Source: Mesorhizobium sp. Pch-S
GTDB lineage: Bacteria; Pseudomonadota; Alphaproteobacteria; Rhizobiales; Rhizobiaceae
Direction of reading: 5' to 3'
Assembly (NCBI RefSeq): GCF_004136315.1
Contig: NZ_CP029562.1
Location: 4,549,501-4,613,500 of the forward strand
Length of the DNA stretch: 64,000 nt
Shown: positions 1 to 8,219 of the stretch, one piece after another
Layout of the letters: every line of letters begins with the position of its first letter
How positions within the stretch are numbered: the stretch's first letter is position 1
The notes under the pieces: generated by a model
What the model was told of the DNA's origin: nothing
Database searches by the model: none
The model's input: the letters and a program-made list of their open reading frames with translations, nothing else
Translations under genes and position numbers: made by a program

Positions 1-825
1 TCGCAGGGCAAAAATCTGCCCGTGAGCATGCTGGAGCTGATCGATGCCGGTCGGCCCGGCCTCGAAACATTGCGCGATTGCCTGGCTGCGGCCAATGGCC
101 GGTTTCCGACCGGAACGGCGGTGGCACTGGCCAATGTGAAGCTGCTGGCGCCGATCCCGAGGCCACGCAAGAACATCTTCGGCATCGGGCTGAACTATGT
201 CGAGCATGTCGCCGAAAGCGCGAAGTCGCTCGACACGTCGAAGGACCTGCCCAAGCAGCCGGTGATCTTCTCCAAACCGCCGACCACGGTCATCGGTCCC
301 GGGGACGGAATTGAGCACAACGGCAAGATCACCCAGCAGCTCGACTGGGAGGTGGAGCTGGCCGTTATCATCGGCACCACGGCCAGACGGGTCGCGAGGC
401 AGGATGCGCTGCGCCACGTCTTCGGTTATTCCGTGATGATCGATGTGTCGGCCCGCGACAACAGGCGTGCGGGACAGTGGATCTTCTCCAAGGGCCAGGA
501 CAGCTATGCTCCTTTCGGTCCCTGCATCGTTACCGCGGACGAGATCACGGATCCCCAGACGCTTGATCTCTGGCTTACAGTGAATGGCGTGGAGAAGCAG
601 CGCTCGAACACGCGCCACATGCTGTTCAAGGTTGACGACCTGATCGCGGACATATCCTCGGGCATCACCCTGGAGCCGGGCGACATCATCGCCTCCGGCA
701 CACCTGAAGGTGTCGGGGCGGGGCGCAGTCCGCAGGAATGGATGTGGCCTGGCGACACCATCGTCGCCTGCGTGGAAGGCATTGGTTCGCTGCGGCATCC
801 CGTCGTCGACGCAACACCGGAGTAA
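1..825 (+). CDS. FAH-family hydrolase, 5' partial
   Basis: The frame is open from base 1 with no stop before it, so the true start lies upstream of the window; a GTG at 22 is only the first start visible here. The visible 274 residues belong to the fumarylacetoacetate hydrolase superfamily: NIFGIGLNYVEH near the front, a metal-binding E-x-E in DWEVELAVIIG, and the C-terminal GDIIASGTPEGVG. Family members are cytosolic, Mg-dependent enzymes that hydrolyse or decarboxylate 2-oxo acids late in ring-cleavage pathways. The nitrilase start follows after 5 bp, so the two are probably co-transcribed. In this cluster it may process a ring-cleavage product (inference); the substrate cannot be read from the sequence. 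Confidence 0.88.
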   Translation, partial: SQGKNLPVSMLELIDAGRPGLETLRDCLAAANGRFPTGTAVALANVKLLAPIPRPRKNIFGIGLNYVEHVAESAKSLDTSKDLPKQPVIFSKPPTTVIGPGDGIEHNGKITQQLDWEVELAVIIGTTARRVARQDALRHVFGYSVMIDVSARDNRRAGQWIFSKGQDSYAPFGPCIVTADEITDPQTLDLWLTVNGVEKQRSNTRHMLFKVDDLIADISSGITLEPGDIIASGTPEGVGAGRSPQEWMWPGDTIVACVEGIGSLRHPVVDATPE

Positions 826-830
826 AGGCC

Positions 831-1760
831 ATGACCCAGACATTCAAAGCGGCTGTCGTTCAGATGGCCTCCGTGCCGGACAATGCACGCGCCACCGCTG
901 AAGCCGCTGCCGGGCGGCTGCGTGAAGCGGCGGCGAACGGTGCGCGGCTCGTCGTTTTTCCGGAGGCTCTGGTCGGGGGCTATCCCAAGGGAGCAAGTTT
1001 CGGCGCGCCCATCGGCATGAGGAGACCGGAAGGGCGCGCAGCTTTTGCCCATTACCACGCCGGCGCGATCGACCTCGATGGAGAGGAGGTGGCGATACTG
1101 GCCGAAGCCGCTGCGGAAACCGGAGCGTTCGTGGTTATCGGTGTCATCGAGCGAGACGGTGCAACGCTCTATTGCACGGTGCTCTATTTCGATGGCGAGC
1201 GGGGGCTTGTCGGCAAGCACCGCAAGCTGATGCCGACGGCGGGAGAGCGATTGATCTGGGGGTTCGGCGATGGTTCCACCATGCCGGTGTTTCGCACCGA
1301 CATAGGCACCATCGGCGCCGTGATCTGCTGGGAAAACTACATGCCTGCCTTGCGCATGCACATGTACCATCAGGGTGTGACACTCTACTGCGCGCCCACC
1401 GCGGACGATCGCGACACCTGGCTGCCGAGCATGCAGCATATCGCGCTCGAGGGGCGTACCTTCGTGCTAACAGCCTGCCAATACATCACGCGGGCGGCGT
1501 TCGGCCCCGATCATGAGAGCGCGTTGGGTGACGATCCGGATCTGGTGATGATGCGTGGTGGTTCTGCCATCGTCAGCCCGCTCGGCAAGGTTCTCGCGGG
1601 GCCGGATTTCAGCGGCGAGACGATCCTGTACGCGGAGATCGATCCGGGCGAAGTCATGCGGGCGAAGTTCGATTTCGATGTCACCGGTCACTATGCAAGG
1701 CCGGATGTCTTCAGCCTCGTCGTGGATACGCGCGCGAAGCCGGCGGTCCGCGAGGTCTGA
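831..1760 (+). CDS. Nitrilase (carbon-nitrogen hydrolase family)
   Basis: A 309-residue nitrilase-superfamily enzyme that hydrolyses a nitrile to a carboxylate and ammonia. The catalytic triad is visible: Glu45 in VVFPEAL, Lys132 in KHRKLMPT and Cys166 in VICWENYMP. The CWENYMP context followed by ALRMHMYHQG is typical of true nitrilases rather than the amidase or carbamoylase branches. ATG 831 was chosen because it gives the usual beta-strand start (KAAVVQMA); an in-frame codon at 738 would overlap the previous gene by 88 bp. The next gene starts in the TGATG overlap at its stop, so translation is coupled. The substrate is unknown; neighbours suggest an aromatic or heteroaromatic nitrile, but an aliphatic one is possible. 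Confidence 0.9.
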   Translation: MTQTFKAAVVQMASVPDNARATAEAAAGRLREAAANGARLVVFPEALVGGYPKGASFGAPIGMRRPEGRAAFAHYHAGAIDLDGEEVAILAEAAAETGAFVVIGVIERDGATLYCTVLYFDGERGLVGKHRKLMPTAGERLIWGFGDGSTMPVFRTDIGTIGAVICWENYMPALRMHMYHQGVTLYCAPTADDRDTWLPSMQHIALEGRTFVLTACQYITRAAFGPDHESALGDDPDLVMMRGGSAIVSPLGKVLAGPDFSGETILYAEIDPGEVMRAKFDFDVTGHYARPDVFSLVVDTRAKPAVREV

Positions 1761-2413
1761 TGCGTTTCGACCTCGAGGATGTCGGTACGCAGAACGCCTA
1801 CAAGCTGCTTGCCGCCACCGTCATGCCGCGGCCGATCGCCTGGGTGGTGACACAGGACGCCCAGGGTCGGGTCAATGCCGCGCCGTACAGCTTCTTCAAC
1901 GTCATGGGGTCGGCGCCGCCCACCATCGCGCTCGGCATTCTTGCCAGCCCGGATCGAGGTTTCAAGGACACCGCCCGCAACATCCTCGACACCGGCGAAT
2001 TCGTGGTCAACCTGGTGCCTGAGCGGCTTGTTCGGGCCATGAACATCACATCGATCGATGCGCCACCGGGGATCGAGGAATTGAAGCTGGCGGAACTGGA
2101 AACCCTGCCGTCGGACACGGTAGGCCCGCCGCGTATCGCTGAAAGCCCCGTCGCCTTCGAGTGCATTTCGCTGTCGACGGTGGAAACGGGACCGACACAG
2201 CTTGTCGTCATCGGCCAGGTCCAAACGGTACACATAGCCGACGAATTCGTACTCGATCCCGAACGGGCCCATATCGACACCCCGAAACTCGACCTCGTCG
2301 CCCGGTCCTACGGCAGCGACTATGTGCGCAGTCGCGACACCTTCAGCCTGGTGCGCCCGACCTGGCGGGAGCATCAGACCGCGTTGGCGGGAATTCTGTC
2401 GGACAAGTCATAA
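1760..2413 (+). CDS. Flavin reductase family protein (FMN-binding split barrel)
   Basis: A 217-residue protein of the DIM6/NTAB flavin reductase family. N-terminal landmarks are KLLAATVMPRPIAWVVT, then NAAPYSFFNVMGSAPPTIALGI and TGEFVVNLV, the FMN-binding split-barrel pattern. Such proteins reduce FMN with NAD(P)H for a separate flavin monooxygenase or bind FMN for a less defined role. The start overlaps the nitrilase stop by one base. A clear paralogue lies at 48458-49096. The natural partner would be the acyl-CoA-dehydrogenase-fold flavoprotein at 3588-4900 (inference), although a second reductase domain is encoded at 8220-9377. Confidence 0.85.
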   Translation: MRFDLEDVGTQNAYKLLAATVMPRPIAWVVTQDAQGRVNAAPYSFFNVMGSAPPTIALGILASPDRGFKDTARNILDTGEFVVNLVPERLVRAMNITSIDAPPGIEELKLAELETLPSDTVGPPRIAESPVAFECISLSTVETGPTQLVVIGQVQTVHIADEFVLDPERAHIDTPKLDLVARSYGSDYVRSRDTFSLVRPTWREHQTALAGILSDKS

Positions 2414-2512
2414 TTTTCGAAAATCCTATTGACAAATTGCGCGCGGCGATAAAACTTAACTCACAAGTAAAGAAAATCGCAAAAACAGCGATACATCAAT
2501 GGGAAGGAAGCG
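2413..2512 (+). promoter_or_regulatory. Promoter/operator region before the NicX-type gene
   Basis: This AT-rich gap between flavin reductase and dioxygenase contains a perfect palindrome ATTTTCGAAAAT at 2413-2424, directly followed by a consensus -35 TTGACA at 2429-2434. At 17 bp spacing the -10 is weak (AAACTT, 2452-2457). A strong ribosome binding site (GGGAAGGAAG) precedes ATG 2513. The palindrome next to the -35 is a candidate operator, possibly for the TetR regulator of the same operon; this is inference. Confidence 0.45.
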
Positions 2513-3565
2513 ATGCTGCAAGAGCGCATCGAAGGGAAGTGGCTTGCCTGCTTCCGGCGGGTTTTCGCACTCAACGGTATCGGCACCGGCACCAAGGTGG
2601 CTGTGCTGTCGGAAACGCAATCGCGGCCGGTCCTGATCCATCTTTCGGATCTGGCGCTGCACGATCTCGGTGCCGAATACTGCATGATCCAGATGCCGAC
2701 GCCGCGTCAGGTGGCGCCCGTTCCGGTGAAGTCGACCGGCACGTCCTGGGCCATCCAGCAGAACCGCGCCGTCATCGAGGCACTGAAGCGCGTCGAGGTC
2801 ATCGTCGACTGCACGGTGGAGGGGCTGATCCACGCTCCGGAATGGCCCGAGATCGAGGAAGCCGGCTATACGCGCCTGCTGGTGGTCTGCAACGAACATC
2901 CAGAAATCCTCGAGCGCACGGAGCCGATGGCCGAGCTCGGCCCGAAAGTGGCATTGGGCGTGCAGATGCTGCGCGAGGCCAGCGAGATGCGCGTCACTTC
3001 CGCCGCCGGTACGGATCTCGTCATCGATCTGCGCGGTGCGCCTTGCGGCGGCACGCCGGGCTTCGGCACCAAGCCGGGTGATGTCGCGCACTGGCCGGGC
3101 GGCCTTTGCCTGGCTTTCCCGGGCCAGAACAGCGTCAACGGCCGCATCGTCATGGATGTCGGCGACATGAACCTGACGTTCAAGTCCACGCTGACCAGCC
3201 GCATAGACTTCACGGTCGAGAACGACTTCGTCACCGCCATCAAGGGCGAGGGCATCGATGCCATTCATTTCCGTGAGTACATGGAAGCCTGGGAAGACCG
3301 CAATGCCTACGGCATGAGCCATGTCGGCTGGGGCATGCATCCGCGCGCACGCTGGGTGTCAGCCGCGATGTACGACAAGCGCGACATGCAGGCCGTCGAG
3401 TTCCGGGCGCTGGCGGGATCGTTCCTCTGGTCGACAGGGGCCAACCAATATGCGGGGCGCTACACGCTCGGCCATTTCGATCTGCCGATGCGCAATTGCA
3501 CGATCACGCTCGATGGAACGATCGTCGTCAAGGACGGCGTGTTGCAGGGCGAACTGGCGCTCTGA
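2513..3565 (+). CDS. NicX-type ring-cleavage dioxygenase (2,5-dihydroxypyridine 5,6-dioxygenase family)
   Basis: A 350-residue protein that resembles NicX of Pseudomonas putida along its length, as recalled from memory. The C-terminal half carries the family blocks SHVGWGMHPRARW, FLWSTGAN and GHFDLPMRNC. His270, His321 and Asp323 fall where NicX has its Fe(II) ligands (two His and one Asp, the last two as H-x-D). NicX opens 2,5-dihydroxypyridine to N-formylmaleamate in aerobic nicotinate breakdown; its fold comes from M29 aminopeptidases and is unlike ordinary extradiol dioxygenases. A pyridine-type or related ring as substrate is inferred. The usual followers NicD, NicF and NicE are not recognisable here, so the downstream route or the substrate probably differs. 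Confidence 0.82.
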   Translation: MLQERIEGKWLACFRRVFALNGIGTGTKVAVLSETQSRPVLIHLSDLALHDLGAEYCMIQMPTPRQVAPVPVKSTGTSWAIQQNRAVIEALKRVEVIVDCTVEGLIHAPEWPEIEEAGYTRLLVVCNEHPEILERTEPMAELGPKVALGVQMLREASEMRVTSAAGTDLVIDLRGAPCGGTPGFGTKPGDVAHWPGGLCLAFPGQNSVNGRIVMDVGDMNLTFKSTLTSRIDFTVENDFVTAIKGEGIDAIHFREYMEAWEDRNAYGMSHVGWGMHPRARWVSAAMYDKRDMQAVEFRALAGSFLWSTGANQYAGRYTLGHFDLPMRNCTITLDGTIVVKDGVLQGELAL

Positions 3566-3587
3566 CGCCTCTGGAGAAAGACCAAGA

Positions 3588-4900
3588 ATGAGCGAAATTT
3601 CCGACTACTACGACCTGTCGCGCATCCGGCCGGAGGTCCAGAAGGTCCTCAACCGCGTCAACGAGCTCGGCCGCGAACGCTTCGCCGGCCGTGCCAGAGG
3701 TGTTGACGATGATGCATCCTTCCCGGTCGAGAACTACAGGGATCTTGCCGAAGAGGGTTTTCTCGGACTCTGCATCCCGCAGGAATTCGGTGGCTGGGGC
3801 TTTTCGATGTTCGAATATGCCATGGTCGGTGCCGAGATCGGCAAATATTGCGGCGCCACCGCGCTGACCTTCAACATGCACAATTCCTCCATGGCGTGGT
3901 CGCGTTTCATGTTCGAGATGCCGAACCTGACGGTCGAGGAGAAAGCGACTTTCGCGCCGCTGCGCGAGCGTCAATTTCGCCGCGCCATCGCCGAGAAGGC
4001 GTCTTCTCCCAGCCGATCTCCGAAGGTGGTCAGAACTGGACCTCGAAGCCGAACCAGACCCAGTGCCGCAAGGTGGATGGCGGCTGGATGATCAACGGTT
4101 TCAAGAAGTTCGCTTCGCTGGCCGGCTATTGCGATTATTACACCATCGTCTGCACCGAGGTGTTCGAAGGCCTGGAGCCGCGGCACGAGGACACCATGCT
4201 GTTCGTTGTCCACAAGGACACGCCGGGCCTGTCGGTCAAAGGCGACTGGGACCCGCTAGGCATGCGCGGCACCAACAGCCGCGACCTGATCCTGAAGGAT
4301 GTCTTCGTTCGCGCCGACGACCTTCTGATGCCGCGCGGCATCTTCAACAAGACGCTGCCGAACTGGCCGCACATGATGATCACGCTCTCGCCGACCTATA
4401 TGGGCGTGGCGCAAGGCGCCTATGATTTCATGGTCGACTACCTCAAGGGCAAGATCCCGGGGCAGCCGCCGGTCGACCGCCGCATGTACGCCACGAAGCG
4501 CATCGCCGTCGGCAAGATGTATGCGCGGCTGGCAAACATGCGTGCGCTGTGGTGGCAGGCTTTCGGCGAATCCAAAGGCTTCCCCAACAAGGCGGAAGTG
4601 CAGCGCATGTATGCCGCCCAGTACAATGTGATGGAAGGTGCCGCCGAGATGACCTCGATGGCGATCCGTACCTGTGGAGGGCAGTCGATGCTCAAGTCGT
4701 TGCCGCTGGAGCGCATGTACCGTGACAGCCGCTGCGGTGCCCTGATGCTGCCGTTCACCTCCGAAATCATGGAGGACTATCTCGGTGTGCTGTCGCTCTA
4801 CGAGATGGACGAGCTCGACCATGCCCCGGGCGACGAGGGCGGTGCCCGTACTTCGCTGTGGCGGGGCGACAGCGGCAGTGGCGCCCGCGCGGTCCGATAA
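3588..4900 (+). pseudogene. Acyl-CoA dehydrogenase-fold flavoprotein, interrupted by a -1 frameshift
   Basis: Two overlapping frames together give one 437-residue protein of the acyl-CoA dehydrogenase superfamily. The first runs from ATG 3588 (MSEISDYYDLSRI) to about 3998; the second continues as GVFSQPISEGGQNW to the stop at 4900. Restoring one G to the GG at 3998-3999 gives AIAEKGVFSQPISEGG without a break. It may be a real mutation or a sequencing error. Two features differ from a true dehydrogenase: the usual TEP motif reads SQPISEGG, and the C-terminal EGTSEI-type segment reads LPFTSEI, which removes the catalytic Glu at its commonest position. That, and the neighbouring flavin reductases, suggests a two-component monooxygenase or oxidase acting on the pathway intermediate (inference). 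Confidence 0.8.
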
Positions 4901-4905
4901 GCACC

Positions 4906-6198
4906 ATGGCACGCGATCGGGTCCATGTCGCCGGACACAGTTCAGCTTCGCCAGAGGCTGTGTGGGCTGTTGCCCGCGACTTTGGCGGGCATTGGCATCC
5001 CGGCATCGCAACCATCCAAGCCGAGCAGGATGCACGGGGGTCGCTGGTGCGTGCGTTCACGGCACATGGCGAGGCCACGCTTTATCGCGAGCGACTGACC
5101 TTTCTCAGCGATAGTGACCGCTCGCTGACCTATACCCATCTGGAGGGCATAGCTGGCGTCGCCAGCTACGACGCCCGCTTGACCGTCTCATCGGCCGCGG
5201 ATGGAGGCAGCATCATTGAATGGGTCGCTGATGTAGAGGCGCCGGATGCTGCGCGCGCCGCCTCGGTCTGTCTGGGAACCAGACCGATTTTCGAAACGGG
5301 CATCGAGGCGCTTTCCAGACAGGCTGAGCGTGCGGCTGAAACTCGGGTTGGAGTACCATTTCTACCGGTCGAAGCCGAGGATTTGAGCTTTGGCGATGCG
5401 CCACGACTGGCGCTGACGGTCACGTCCCGAAAAGCGGGGCCGCTTTGCCTGTTTCTGCATGGCATTGGCGGCGGACGCGCCAACTGGCTGCCGCAAGTGA
5501 CCGCTGCCGGAAATGTCATGCGCGCTGCCGCGCTTGATCTGCGTGGCTATGGCGACAGCACGCTCGGGCCGAACCAATCCACCGTCGACGACTATTGTGC
5601 CGACATCCTGCGTGTTCGAGAGACGCTGGGCGCGGACAGACTGGTGCTGGTCGGACTTTCCTATGGTTCATGGATCGCGACGTCCTTTGCCATGCGTCAT
5701 CCGGAGTTGTTGGCGGGCCTGGTGCTTTCGGGGGGCTGCACAGGCATGTCGGAGGCTGGGGTGGAGGAGCGGGAAGCATTTCGCGTCAGCAGGATGGTGC
5801 CGATCGACGCCGGCCGGACCCCTGCGGATTTCGCGCCCGCGGTGGTGAAGGTGCTGGCCGGGCCGAACGCGTCGGATACGATCAAGGCGCAGTTGCTGCA
5901 CTCCATGGCCGCGATACCGGCTGCTACCTATCGCGATGCGCTGCTCTGCTTCACCGACCCGCGGGAACGGTTCGATTTTGCACGCTTGAACATGCCTGTA
6001 CTTATGATGACCGGCGAACACGACAGGCTGGCGCCGCCCACCGAAATCCGGGGTGTCGCGCACCGTATCCTGGCCCAAGCCCGAACGCCTGACGTGCGCT
6101 ACGAAACCATCATGGATGCTGGGCACGTCTGCAATGTGGAGCAGCCGGCGGCATGCAATCGCATCCTGCTGGAATTCCTGGGAAAGCTGCCGAAATGA
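4906..6198 (+). CDS. SRPBCC domain fused to alpha/beta hydrolase
   Basis: A 430-residue two-domain protein. Residues about 1-145 look like an SRPBCC (START-like, polyketide-cyclase-type) ligand-binding domain, with SPEAVWAVARDFGGHWHPGI and a later ERLTFLSDSDRSLTYTHLEG. Residues about 165-430 are an alpha/beta hydrolase: oxyanion region LFLHGIGGGRANW, LDLRGYGDS, nucleophile elbow GLSYGS, an acid in TGEHDRLAPP and the catalytic His in DAGHVCNVEQP. ATG 4906 follows the previous stop by 5 bp; an in-frame codon at 4858 would overlap it. It probably hydrolyses an ester, lactone or amide formed after ring opening (a NicD-like or enol-lactonase-like role is inferred). The TetR gene starts in its stop codon. 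Confidence 0.85.
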   Translation: MARDRVHVAGHSSASPEAVWAVARDFGGHWHPGIATIQAEQDARGSLVRAFTAHGEATLYRERLTFLSDSDRSLTYTHLEGIAGVASYDARLTVSSAADGGSIIEWVADVEAPDAARAASVCLGTRPIFETGIEALSRQAERAAETRVGVPFLPVEAEDLSFGDAPRLALTVTSRKAGPLCLFLHGIGGGRANWLPQVTAAGNVMRAAALDLRGYGDSTLGPNQSTVDDYCADILRVRETLGADRLVLVGLSYGSWIATSFAMRHPELLAGLVLSGGCTGMSEAGVEEREAFRVSRMVPIDAGRTPADFAPAVVKVLAGPNASDTIKAQLLHSMAAIPAATYRDALLCFTDPRERFDFARLNMPVLMMTGEHDRLAPPTEIRGVAHRILAQARTPDVRYETIMDAGHVCNVEQPAACNRILLEFLGKLPK

Positions 6199-6884
6199 CA
6201 ATTCTTCCGCGCCGTCAGCAGAACCGGATCATTCGCGAACGGCGCATCCTCGATGCCGCTCTCAAAGTGTTTTCCGAAACCGGCTATTCGGGGGCGACCA
6301 TGGATGCCGTTGCCATTCAGGCCGGCCTGTCGAAGCCGACGCTCTACCAATATTTCGAATCCAAGGAAGCGCTGTTTTCGGCCATGCTGCTCGGCGAGCG
6401 CGACCTGATGCTGGAATTCTTCCAGCATCCCTCGGGTGACGGCATGGTGGCCGATCTGCTCGGGTTCGCATGGGACTATGCCGATACGGTGCTGCGTCCC
6501 GACCTGCTATCGCTGGCCCGCCTCATCATCGGCGAGGTGCATCGTTTCCCCGAGATCGGTCATGCCTACCAGGAGTCCGGACCCGACCGGCTGCTGCGCG
6601 GCATCATGGAACATCTCGAAGGCCGCCGAGCCGACGGCCAACTGGTGTTCGAGGATGCCGAACTGGCGGCGCAGGATCTATGGGGCCTGATCCTGTCGGC
6701 ACCCCGAAACCAGGCCCTCTACATGCCGGATCACCTACCGGATCGGGCTCAGATCGAACGCTACATAAACAACGGCTTGCGCGTCTTCCTGAAGGCCTAT
6801 TCGACCCGGCCGGCAGAGGACGTTGCCACACTAGAAGCGCTCATAAGCGCCCATTCCCTGCAGCAGGTGGAACATGACAGTTGA
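6195..6884 (+). CDS. TetR/AcrR family transcriptional regulator
   Basis: A 229-residue TetR-type repressor. The N-terminal helix-turn-helix is clear: RERRILDAALKVFSETGYSGATMDAVAIQAGLSKPTLYQYFESKEALF in outline, followed by an all-helical ligand domain. ATG 6195 overlaps the hydrolase stop as ATGA, and the ligase gene starts 11 bp before its own stop, so it sits inside the operon it probably controls. The likely ligand is a pathway substrate or intermediate (inference). A candidate operator is the palindrome at 2413-2424. Confidence 0.92.
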   Translation: MTILPRRQQNRIIRERRILDAALKVFSETGYSGATMDAVAIQAGLSKPTLYQYFESKEALFSAMLLGERDLMLEFFQHPSGDGMVADLLGFAWDYADTVLRPDLLSLARLIIGEVHRFPEIGHAYQESGPDRLLRGIMEHLEGRRADGQLVFEDAELAAQDLWGLILSAPRNQALYMPDHLPDRAQIERYINNGLRVFLKAYSTRPAEDVATLEALISAHSLQQVEHDS

Positions 6885-8214
6885 TGATTATCTGGCCGAT
6901 CCGTCCAGCCGGTTCGCAACAGTTGCGATGGTCGACACGAACGGCCTTCTGCGCGGGCAGATGGTGTCAGCCGGCAGCCTGAAAGGCATCGCCAGAAGTG
7001 GCATGGGCATGTCGCCCGTCACGCTGGCGCTGGATCCGACCGACGTGATCCAGCTCGTGCCCGGCGTCACCGACGGCACATCCGATTTCCATGACGACCC
7101 GCTCGTTCTCGACACGACGACGACGCGCCGCTTGCCGTGGTCAAAGCCCGGACACGATCTGCTGGTGCTGTCCAACTATTCGGGCGAAACGGCACAGCTT
7201 TGCCCGCGTTCGATCCTGAAGCGGGTTCTCGATCGCGTCGGCGAAGCCGGATATGTGCCTCGCTACGGCATGGAGCTCGAATACACGCTGTTCGACGAGA
7301 CGACGGAAAGTGCGCGCGCCAAGGGCTATCGCAATCTCAAGACGGCGACGCATCACAACAGCCACGATCTCGTGCTTTATCAGGTCGAACAGACGGAATG
7401 GTACGAAGCGGTCGCTGCGATGTGCGAGCCGCTGCGCATCGATCTCGCCAAGATGCATGAGGAAATCGGCGGCGGCTTCCTCGAAGCCTGCATCGCGGCG
7501 GGAGAGGGGCTGGAGCCGGCGGATCAGCTGGTGCTGCTGAAGAATTTTCTGCGCGCGCTGGCGCAGCGGCAGGGCAAATGCGTCACCTACATGCCGCGCT
7601 GGACGGAGGCGGCCGACAGCCAGTCGATCCATGTTCATGTCTCGCTGAAGGATCGCGGCGGCAAGTCGGTTTTCCACGATCCTTCCCGGAAGAATGCCGT
7701 GTCTCAGACCTTCCGTCATTTCCTGGGCGGACTGCAGACCTACATCGGCGACCTGACTTTGCTGTTCCAGCCGACGGTCAATTCCTATCGTCGTTTTGCG
7801 CCTGGAACATTCGCGCCACCCGGTCTGAGCTGGGGCTACGAGAACCGCACCACATGCTTCCGCATCGTGGGGCACGACGCTGGTTCGCTGCGGGTCGAAA
7901 ACCGTCTGCCGGGCGCCGACACCAACCCGTATCTCACGGTCGCCGCGACCATTGCCGCAGGTGTGACGGGTATACTGGAAAAGATCGAGCCGGAGCCCGA
8001 GACAGTCGGCAACGGCTACGGCCAGGAACCGGCGCGGGATTTTGCACGCTCGATGCCCGAGGCGATCGAACGATTACGCGCCTCGGCCTTTGCCAAGGAC
8101 TGGTTCGGGGCACGTTTCGTCGAGGCCTTTTCCTCGACGCGCGAAAGCCAGCACAACGAGTTCCGGCGCAAGATTCCCGACGTGGAGCTGGAACGTTTCT
8201 TCGACCTGGGGTGA
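6874..8214 (+). CDS. Glutamine synthetase family ligase (PuuA-like)
   Basis: A 446-residue member of the glutamine synthetase family, ATP-dependent enzymes joining glutamate (or a similar acid) to an amine. Visible family blocks are MVDTNGLLRGQ near the start, GMELEYTLFDE (metal-binding Glu pair), EIGGGFLEAC, HVHVSL, NSYRRFAPGTFAPP, SWGYENRTTCFRI and the closing ENRLPGADTNPYLTVAA. Length and the lack of an adenylylation-site context point to the PuuA/GlnA3-like group (gamma-glutamyl-polyamine or gamma-glutamylanilide ligases), not housekeeping glutamine synthetase. It overlaps TetR by 11 bp. In this operon it may activate or detoxify an amine or ammonia released by the nitrilase or ring cleavage (inference). 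Confidence 0.85.
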   Translation: MTVDDYLADPSSRFATVAMVDTNGLLRGQMVSAGSLKGIARSGMGMSPVTLALDPTDVIQLVPGVTDGTSDFHDDPLVLDTTTTRRLPWSKPGHDLLVLSNYSGETAQLCPRSILKRVLDRVGEAGYVPRYGMELEYTLFDETTESARAKGYRNLKTATHHNSHDLVLYQVEQTEWYEAVAAMCEPLRIDLAKMHEEIGGGFLEACIAAGEGLEPADQLVLLKNFLRALAQRQGKCVTYMPRWTEAADSQSIHVHVSLKDRGGKSVFHDPSRKNAVSQTFRHFLGGLQTYIGDLTLLFQPTVNSYRRFAPGTFAPPGLSWGYENRTTCFRIVGHDAGSLRVENRLPGADTNPYLTVAATIAAGVTGILEKIEPEPETVGNGYGQEPARDFARSMPEAIERLRASAFAKDWFGARFVEAFSSTRESQHNEFRRKIPDVELERFFDLG

Positions 8215-8219
8215 AGACC

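Noticed and set aside
4906..6198. Assignment as N-formylmaleamate deformylase (NicD)
   Set aside because: The elbow and overall hydrolase fold fit, but the additional SRPBCC domain and the lack of NicE/NicF neighbours make a specific assignment unsafe.
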